Shown here: one piece after another, positions 61,401 through 64,000 of the stretch
How positions within the stretch are numbered: the stretch's first letter is position 1
How the letters are laid out: each line of letters opens with the position of its first letter
Source: Liolophura sinensis
Taxonomy: Eukaryota; Mollusca; Polyplacophora; Chitonida; Chitonidae
Assembly (NCBI RefSeq): GCF_032854445.1
Contig: NC_088305.1
Span: 24,215,400 to 24,279,399, forward strand
Length of the DNA stretch: 64,000 nucleotides
Reading direction: 5' to 3'
Position numbers and translations under genes: made by a program
Notes under the pieces: model-generated
What the model saw: the letters and a program-made list of their open reading frames with translations, nothing else
The model's database searches: none
What the model was told of the DNA's origin: nothing

Positions 61401-63917
61401 GGTTTCCACCCACCATAATGCTGGCTGCCATCGTACAAGTGAAATAATCTTGAGTATGACATAAAACACTGATTAAATAAGTAAATAAATAAATTCGTGT
61501 TGTAGAGTGTCAAAGAGAGTAGAGTGTCGTATGCCAGCCTCTAACTTGGCCACAGTGTTTGGGCCGTCTGTGGTTGGCAACTCCTGCCCGGATCCCAGCT
61601 CACAGCAGATGATCACTGAGTCTACCATACAGTCACAGGTGAGCAGTTTTTCAATATCAGTGATGCAGCATGGCAGTTTATTTACCCTAATTCTTTAATC
61701 TTTTCAGTCAACTCTGCAACCAATATTTTGAAACATTTTGAGAAAACTATGGGTGTACAGAAATAAATTGCACAGTTTTAGGAAGCCTGTATCTTGAGCG
61801 ACGGAAGGAAATCATTTTCATTATAACCGTATGCATAAATTTCACTGAAAAAATTGCTTTAGGGTGAAAGGGTTGAAGATTTACAGTAATATGACTGGTA
61901 GGTAACAGCCACTCGGCATTGCTGTTCCACGATGGATCTGTGAAGAAATGAAACCCTTACTTCAAAAAAAGTGGCAAAGCTCTCGATAAGTTAATTCTTC
62001 AAACTTTTCACATGTTTACAAGGTGTTTATTCAGGCATACTCTGAAGGCATTTTCTGTGTAGTCTGATAAAATCACACTTTCTGTGTGAGCCCTGAAATT
62101 GGCCAATCCAGCAAATGTAGTTTTGTCTCCAAAGTCAACTTTAAAATGTGGATAAATTGTACTGAAAGTTGTTCTTTCATACATGAAAAGGTTGAGGAAT
62201 TAGGGTACACTAAATAACCTAAAATGTCACATTTTGACGGTTAAGGTTTGTTTGGAATGTAAGATGGCTTCACCACTGAAACCTACACATTCCTTTGTAT
62301 TGAAGAAGGCAAAGCTTGTTATACACATTTTATGTGGGTGCTGTCACTTAAGATGTCACCATGCCTGCAGCTTTCAGGAATGTTGGGTCATTGGACTTGT
62401 TAGAAATTCTTATGTTCGATTTCTTTTTCTTCAGGTTGTCCAGGCACTCATGTCCATCCCCTCAGACTATTGGATGAGCTTCACGGAAGACGATCAGGAG
62501 AATTTCTACTCGAACCCCAATACGCCGGGAACGCCTGATGGTGAGTTGTCTCCCTGGTCAGCTGGTCGGCTGCGAAGGCCTGTCTAGAGTTGGTGGTGTC
62601 TGGAAATATCAGTGGTCAATTCCACAGAAGTGTTTTAATGTGTTTACATGGACCTTTAGCACAGGCACAGGCGATGTACTCTTAACCAGTGAGGTTGCAT
62701 GTTTGCAGCAAGCTAACACCAATTTCACGGTGGTGTCTCCAAGTTTTTTGTCAGCTACGGGTACCTAGTGAAGGGTGACCAGTGGTTACCTTTAAGTATG
62801 AAAATGTTTTTGACTACAGCATTTAAACCAGATCTAATAAATTAATAACAAAAATGAATATAGGTATCTTTAACGAATAAGTTAATATTTAGGATATTTT
62901 CCTTTTCTTTCCCTAAATCAATATTGTAGATTAACTTTTGTGTCTGTCATTCAAAACCATTGAATATGACATATTAGAAAAACAGTCATGTTCAGATGGC
63001 ATCGGTGAAGCGGGAATAATACAAGAGCACTCAAGGGGAGATAACCACAGGTGTTGAAAAGGACAGATAATCACAATTACTGGAAAGGATGGATAACCAC
63101 AATTACTGGAAAGGACAGATAACCACAATTACTGGAATGGACAGATACTCACTATAAGTGGAAAGGGCAGATAACCACAATCACTGGAAAGGACAGATAA
63201 CCACAATTACTGGAAAGGACAGATAACCACAATTACTGGAATGGACAGATAGTCACAATAAGTGAAAAGGACAGATAACCGCAATCACTGGAAATGACAG
63301 ATAACCACAATTACTGGAATGGACAGATAGTCACAATAAGTGAAAAGGGCAGATAACCACAATCACTGGAAAGGACAGATAACCACAGTTACTGGAATGG
63401 ACAGATAACCACAATTACTGGAATGGATAGATAGTCACAATCACTGGAATGGACAGATAACCACAATTACTGGAAAGGGCAGATAACCACAATTACTGGA
63501 ATGGACAGATAGTCAGAATAACTGGAAAGCCATAGCAGAAACAAGTGCCCTAGTCTGATTTGGGTAGCTGTTACACATACATGTAGATAATTCTTGCTTG
63601 AAGACATTTGAATTTGCTGAATTCTGATTTTTGGGCCAAATCTGTCCGTTCTTGTTGTAACAACAACAGGGTTGATAGAAACACTTTGTGGTAGCTTTAA
63701 CATAGCAAAAAAGTCTGAATTGATTTTTTGACTTTTTTGATTTCTTGACATGATCTTATCCCTTTATTCATATTCAGTTGTGTTGACAGTTGCACTGTGC
63801 TATTAAATTATCTTTGCTGTGCACGGTTTTAGGTGTCCACAGTGTGCTGGGCTCGGTGTTCACACCCAGCACGTACTCTAGGAAACGCAGCGGGATAAAA
63901 ACCAGCTACACTCCAAG
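37326..63917 (+). CDS. RACGAP1: RACGAP1 (MgcRacGAP/CYK4), Rho-family GTPase-activating protein; 3' end outside window
   Basis: With the kinesin KIF23/MKLP1, the product forms centralspindlin, which bundles midzone microtubules and recruits ECT2 to drive cytokinesis. It also stimulates GTP hydrolysis by Rac/Cdc42-type GTPases. Eighteen coding exons: 37326-37410, 47638-47779, 49842-49902, 50440-50582, 50822-50999, 51293-51446, 51745-51847, 52576-52675, 53513-53558, 53794-53894, 54891-54944, 55156-55220, 57737-57797, 58382-58493, 60577-60682, 61506-61638, 62435-62540, 63833-63917. All are GT-AG, and the phases join without a break through 611 codons. Order: N-terminal coiled coil (about 1-110); linker with SILSDI; C1 zinc domain (H307 to C355); RhoGAP domain (about 372-545) with arginine finger R408 in GIYRVPG, KLKEPLIT and N517 in ASNLATVFGP; Ser/Thr-rich tail. 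The human protein has 632 residues, so perhaps 20-30 residues and the stop lie beyond the window. Confidence 0.96.
38316..38400 (+). repeat. SINE-A 3' fragment, degraded
   Basis: CCGTGGGTTTCCCCAGGGCT to GAGTGAAATGTTCTTGAGTA; the last part of the tail is altered. Confidence 0.8.
38600..38840. repeat. T-rich degenerate repeat
   Basis: Irregular 25-35-bp units made of TTTTTT followed by GCCACACATTAATC or GACACACATTG. Confidence 0.8.
39777..39866 (+). repeat. SINE-A 3' fragment
   Basis: CCGATTTCCTCCCACCATAA to AGCCAATCATATAAATAAAC, with a diverged GATTCCAGCATAAA block. Confidence 0.85.
43811..44171 (+). repeat. 30-bp minisatellite with fused acceptor/donor-like motif
   Basis: About twelve copies. 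Each has TATTCTTTACGTGTTGGC or TATTCTTTCCTGTTGGC, then TACAG|GTACGTG. Differences are few (CTTTACGT versus CTTTCCT; GGTACGTG versus GGCACGTG). The 30-bp period leaves open frames in all three forward frames (43767-44268), which I regard as an artefact. Confidence 0.95.
44885..45215 (+). repeat. ~57-bp degenerate tandem repeat
   Basis: About five diverged units with GTAAAAAGTGGATAGTTC, TAAAAGTTGTCCTG and CAAAAGGTG blocks. Confidence 0.75.
47638..47779 (+). CDS. RACGAP1: RACGAP1 coding exon 3
   Basis: Residues 29-75: EFVKFVRSEEECRRKWHDAE, then CDKLRRRVKEIDQEKLALD and LRHAR. This is the start of the coiled coil, matching human FRKKW and ALDVKLKHAR. Acceptor ATATTTTGGCAG. The donor GTAAAC at 47780, with the preceding TCATGCCAG, is the parent sequence of the following array. 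Confidence 0.96.
47771..49141 (+). repeat. 35-bp minisatellite carrying the exon 3 splice donor, about 39 copies
   Basis: Unit: TCATGCCAG|GTAAACATGA followed by ATCAAACAGATGTCAC. The first copy is the real exon 3 end (nine exon bases plus donor). Every later copy keeps CATGCCAGGTAA almost unchanged. Early units have GTAAACCTG, later ones GTAAACATG. A few are shortened to ATCAAATGTCATGCC. Confidence 0.97.
49142..49640 (+). repeat. Derived 35-bp minisatellite, about 14 copies
   Basis: Continues the preceding array in the same register with an altered unit: ATGCCAGGTATACACCACTC, then AGACAATCAAATGTC. It looks like a second amplification wave from one mutated copy. Open frames rich in VYTTQT arise from it. 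Confidence 0.95.
49842..49902 (+). CDS. RACGAP1: RACGAP1 coding exon 4
   Basis: Encodes KQIALEVDKRMATERELDSA after completing Arg76, continuing the coiled coil (human [20 protein letters not shown]). Acceptor TTTTTCTGCTATCTAG, donor GTACGT at 49903. Confidence 0.94.
49903..50439 (+). other. RACGAP1 intron 4
   Basis: 537 bp. A ~66-bp segment (GAAAATTGTGGACTTCTGAT) is tandemly duplicated at about 49985 and 50053. Nothing else is seen. Confidence 0.7.
50440..50582 (+). CDS. RACGAP1: RACGAP1 coding exon 5
   Basis: Residues 97-143: ERQLCLIRELLNDRNHRTTI and further to EAQSPY. Matches human ERQIQLIREMLMCD, the end of the coiled coil. Acceptor TCTTCTCAG, donor GTTAGT at 50583; a Gly codon is split GG|T. 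Confidence 0.95.
50822..50999 (+). CDS. RACGAP1: RACGAP1 coding exon 6
   Basis: Encodes GLESSASILSDIYDQTDDDL and a basic then acidic linker to GKNAED. The SILSDI block is shared with human (GSILSDISFDKTD), in the segment whose Plk1 phosphorylation promotes ECT2 binding. Acceptor TTTCCCCAG, donor GTGAGT at 51000. Confidence 0.95.
51293..51446 (+). CDS. RACGAP1: RACGAP1 coding exon 7
   Basis: Encodes ADNSFITTTTITVDRQGNPV, TAKTEVTVPKLNKSLSEPAL and on to DRDT: a Ser/Thr-rich linker related to human IVAKTTVTVPNDGGP. Donor GTAATT at 51447. Confidence 0.93.
51745..51847 (+). CDS. RACGAP1: RACGAP1 coding exon 8
   Basis: Linker region ESDPESEDYLWTPNRNNN, then a Pro/Arg-rich stretch ending KRTPSEPE with minimal SP/TP-type kinase motifs. 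Acceptor GATTATGTCAG, donor GTAAGT at 51848. Little outside similarity; accepted because both phases fit. Confidence 0.85.
51848..52575 (+). other. RACGAP1 intron 8
   Basis: 728 bp with a reverse SINE-A copy (52297-52501). No other feature. Confidence 0.8.
52297..52501 (-). repeat. SINE-A copy, reverse
   Basis: (TTTA)n, GATTGGTGTTTTTCACTGTA, body, and GGACTTGAACTCACGGC, stopping at the B box. Confidence 0.9.
52576..52675 (+). CDS. RACGAP1: RACGAP1 coding exon 9 (C1 domain start)
   Basis: Encodes ETPVLRKATSASKGLNRG and HVFDTRNIFKPETCVP. H307 and C320 are the first zinc ligands of the C1 domain (human HDFVSKTVIKPESCVP). Acceptor TATGTTCAG, donor GTAAGT at 52676. Confidence 0.95.
52676..53512 (+). 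other. RACGAP1 intron 9
   Basis: 837 bp. Holds an old SINE-like stretch (about 52715-52940) and a reverse copy of dispersed repeat C (53075-53305). Confidence 0.65.
53075..53305 (-). repeat. Dispersed repeat C, copy 3, reverse
   Basis: TTCTATTGATTTTAGAAAGG and TTATTTGCCTCCAAAAATAC are complements of motifs at 21420-21560, in the same relative order. Confidence 0.7.
53513..53558 (+). CDS. RACGAP1: RACGAP1 coding exon 10 (C1 domain)
   Basis: CGKKIGFGRFAVKCK plus one base, equal to human CGKRIKFGKLSLKCR. It carries zinc ligands C323 and C336. Donor GTACGC at 53559. Confidence 0.95.
53794..53894 (+). CDS. RACGAP1: RACGAP1 coding exon 11 (C1 domain end)
   Basis: DCRATCHPDCKDLLPLPCVP followed by a Thr-rich linker to RNFV. 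C339, H344, C347 and C355 complete the C1 pattern CX2CX4HX2CX7C. Acceptor TTGTACTTCCAG, donor GTTAGT at 53895. Confidence 0.96.
53895..54890 (+). other. RACGAP1 intron 11
   Basis: 996 bp with an internally deleted SINE-A copy (54043-54212) and a TTTA-type run at about 54725-54760. The reverse open frames 54017-54346 follow the SINE. Confidence 0.8.
54043..54212 (+). repeat. SINE-A copy, internally deleted
   Basis: Head GGGGCCCTCCATAGCCAAGG is joined directly to CCCCGGGCTCCGCCCAGTTT; the B box and the middle of the body are missing. Tail AACACCAAACAAATAATATA. Confidence 0.88.
54891..54944 (+). CDS. RACGAP1: RACGAP1 coding exon 12 (RhoGAP start)
   Basis: GVISDYVSNSSPMIPALV, phase 0 at both ends, matching human MLADFVSQTSPMIPSIV. 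First helix of the RhoGAP domain. Confidence 0.95.
55156..55220 (+). CDS. RACGAP1: RACGAP1 coding exon 13 (arginine finger)
   Basis: VHCIREIEKRGMHEVGIYRV then P and a split Gly. R408 in GIYRVPG is the catalytic arginine finger of RhoGAP domains (human GLYRISG). Acceptor TTTTTCCCCACAG, donor GTAAGC at 55221. Confidence 0.96.
55232..57487 (+). repeat. 28-bp minisatellite, about 80 copies, in RACGAP1 intron 13
   Basis: Unit: GTGTGGCAGAAGCTGAGCC then ACAAGTACA, with GGC/GGA, GAGCC/GAGTC and AAGTA/AAGGA/GAGTA variants. It starts about 12 bp after the exon 13 donor and fills almost all of the 2.5-kb intron. The minus strand is open in several frames for up to 309 codons because the unit has no stop in them. 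The array ends directly in a SINE-A tail. Confidence 0.97.
57488..57514 (+). repeat. SINE-A tail fused to the end of the 28-bp array
   Basis: After the last unit (GAGCCACGAG) the sequence reads CTAAAACACCAATCAAATAA ATAAATC, the 3' terminus of SINE-A without its body. Confidence 0.85.
57737..57797 (+). CDS. RACGAP1: RACGAP1 coding exon 14
   Basis: (G)STKQVRELKEKFLKGKVPNL, matching human [20 protein letters not shown]. Acceptor TTTCTTTTGCAG, donor GTAAGT at 57798. Confidence 0.95.
57798..58381 (+). other. RACGAP1 intron 14
   Basis: 584 bp of unique-looking sequence with nothing recognised. Confidence 0.6.
58382..58493 (+). CDS. RACGAP1: RACGAP1 coding exon 15 (RhoGAP core)
   Basis: SHVDDINVVCGCVKDFLLKL then KEPLITYRMWQEFVDAA. 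The KDFLxxLKEPLxT motif is the RhoGAP signature. Donor GTAAGT at 58494. Confidence 0.97.
59752..59873 (+). repeat. SINE-A 3' half
   Basis: GGTCTGTCAGCAACGTGCTG to GTACGGGGTAATACGCCAAT and a CAAATAAATAAATA tail. Confidence 0.9.
60243..60509 (+). repeat. SINE-A copy, full length
   Basis: Head GGGGCCTCCGTGGCTGAGAG, diverged B box GTCAGCTGAAGTCC, body, and a TAAAACACAAGTGAAATAAA tail. Confidence 0.92.
60577..60682 (+). CDS. RACGAP1: RACGAP1 coding exon 16
   Basis: (T)DPHFEHDRSRLCIAVKNLP then PANKDTLAFLIVHLQ and AA of a Lys codon. Matches human [20 protein letters not shown]. Acceptor CATTCTCCTTCAG, donor GTAAGT at 60683. Confidence 0.96.
60890..61150 (+). repeat. 71-bp tandem repeat, 3.6 copies
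   Basis: GACCAC recurs at 60900, 60971, 61042 and 61113. The unit includes CATCATTACAG|ATTGTAG and GGGGCGTCTGCTGTATT. Copies are nearly identical. Confidence 0.95.
61308..61497 (+). repeat. SINE-A inserted at the exon 17 splice acceptor
   Basis: 5'-truncated SINE from the B box (TTCAAGACCAGCTCATGC) to the AAATAAGTAAATAAATAAA tail. The 11-bp duplication TGTTGTAGAGT flanks it (61297-61307, 61498-61508), and each copy carries the TAG acceptor of exon 17. GCTGGCTTACGT is duplicated inside. Confidence 0.9.
61506..61638 (+). CDS. RACGAP1: RACGAP1 coding exon 17 (RhoGAP)
   Basis: KVSKRVECRMPASNLATVFG then PSVVGNSCPDPSSQ to IQSQ. N517 in ASNLATVFGP is the conserved RhoGAP Asn region (human VANLAKVFGPTIV). 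The acceptor is TTCGTGTTGTAG|A, only about 12 bp after the SINE tail and with a poor pyrimidine tract. Donor GTGAGC at 61639. Confidence 0.94.
61639..62434 (+). other. RACGAP1 intron 17
   Basis: 796 bp. The 62195-62270 part shares AACCTAAAATGTCAC-type motifs with dispersed repeat C. The remainder is unremarkable. Confidence 0.6.
62435..62540 (+). CDS. RACGAP1: RACGAP1 coding exon 18
   Basis: VVQALMSIPSDYWMSFTEDD then QENFYSNPNTPGTPD: the last RhoGAP helix (human VVERLLSLPLEYWSQF) and the start of the TP-rich tail. Acceptor TTTTTCTTCAG, donor GTGAGT at 62541. Confidence 0.95.
62541..63832 (+). other. RACGAP1 intron 18
   Basis: 1.3 kb including a 26-bp minisatellite (63035-63530). No other feature. 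Confidence 0.8.
63035..63530 (+). repeat. 26-bp minisatellite, about 19 copies
   Basis: Unit GGACAGATAACCACAATTAC then TGGAAA, alternating with variants AATGGACAGATAGTCACAAT and AAGGGCAG. It lies in RACGAP1 intron 18, about 500 bp after exon 18. Confidence 0.95.
63833..63917 (+). CDS. RACGAP1: RACGAP1 coding exon 19 (gene continues past window)
   Basis: (G)VHSVLGSVFTPSTYSRKRSG then IKTSYTPR, with two bases carried into the next exon. Comparable to human VSLLGPVTTPEH..NTPRFGSKSK. Acceptor GGTTTTAG, donor GTAATG at 63918. The final exon and stop are not in the window. Confidence 0.9.
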
Positions 63918-64000
63918 GTAATGTCCATCTCACAAGCTTTGAATAACTGTACTTGATGTAAAGTTTTAAACATAACTCAGTTTGTCTGGTGGTGAGAACT

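Larger units (their letters stand above)
60683..61505 (+). other. RACGAP1 intron 16
   Basis: 823 bp, with a 71-bp tandem repeat (60890-61150) and a SINE-A (61308-61497) that abuts the exon 17 acceptor. Confidence 0.85.

Overview
The window is from a eukaryote, an invertebrate animal. It holds small coding exons with GT-AG introns, roughly 40% GC by eye, many tRNA-derived SINEs, (AT)n runs and kilobase-long minisatellites. The SINE style (tRNA-like head, a 3' tail close to GGCGTAAAACACCAATC followed by AAATAAATAAA) and the moderate divergence of both proteins from human suggest a lophotrochozoan, probably a mollusc or a brachiopod. The species cannot be named from sequence alone. No bacterial genes, operons or CRISPR arrays are present.

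Layout. 1-4800: non-coding DNA with SINE copies, a G/T-rich repeat and one complete 649-bp inverted-repeat transposon with a target duplication. 4871-22048 (+): a complete ARPC2 gene, 11 coding exons, encoding a 300-residue p34 subunit of the Arp2/3 actin-nucleation complex once one apparent extra T in exon 9 is discounted. About 22050-24660: its probable 3' UTR. 25681-31475: an intergenic 56-bp satellite of about 100 copies. 31480-35040: decayed satellite, (AT)n runs and fold-back elements. 35043-63917 and beyond (+): RACGAP1 (MgcRacGAP/CYK4), with a non-coding first exon, 18 coding exons in the window (611 codons) and the C-terminal end outside it. The two genes are in tandem and belong to related cell biology (branched actin nucleation; centralspindlin/Rho-family GTPase control in cytokinesis), but nothing in the sequence shows shared regulation.

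The most unusual feature is the introns. Several minisatellites either start at, or are built from, a splice junction. ARPC2 intron 8 has about eleven degenerate copies of the end of exon 8, some with its GTGAGT donor. RACGAP1 intron 3 has about forty 35-bp copies of the end of exon 3 plus its donor, then about fourteen copies of a derived unit. RACGAP1 intron 13 starts a 28-bp, 2.3-kb array 12 bp after the donor and ends it in a SINE tail. Two more arrays (ARPC2 intron 6, RACGAP1 intron 2) repeat units in which a pyrimidine-containing acceptor-like stretch is joined directly to CAG|GT, the layout of recursive splice sites. In RACGAP1 a SINE has inserted across the exon 17 acceptor and duplicated it.

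Exon boundaries were set by hand from protein similarity, GT-AG signals and phase agreement. Transcript ends, UTR limits and repeat family names are inferred.
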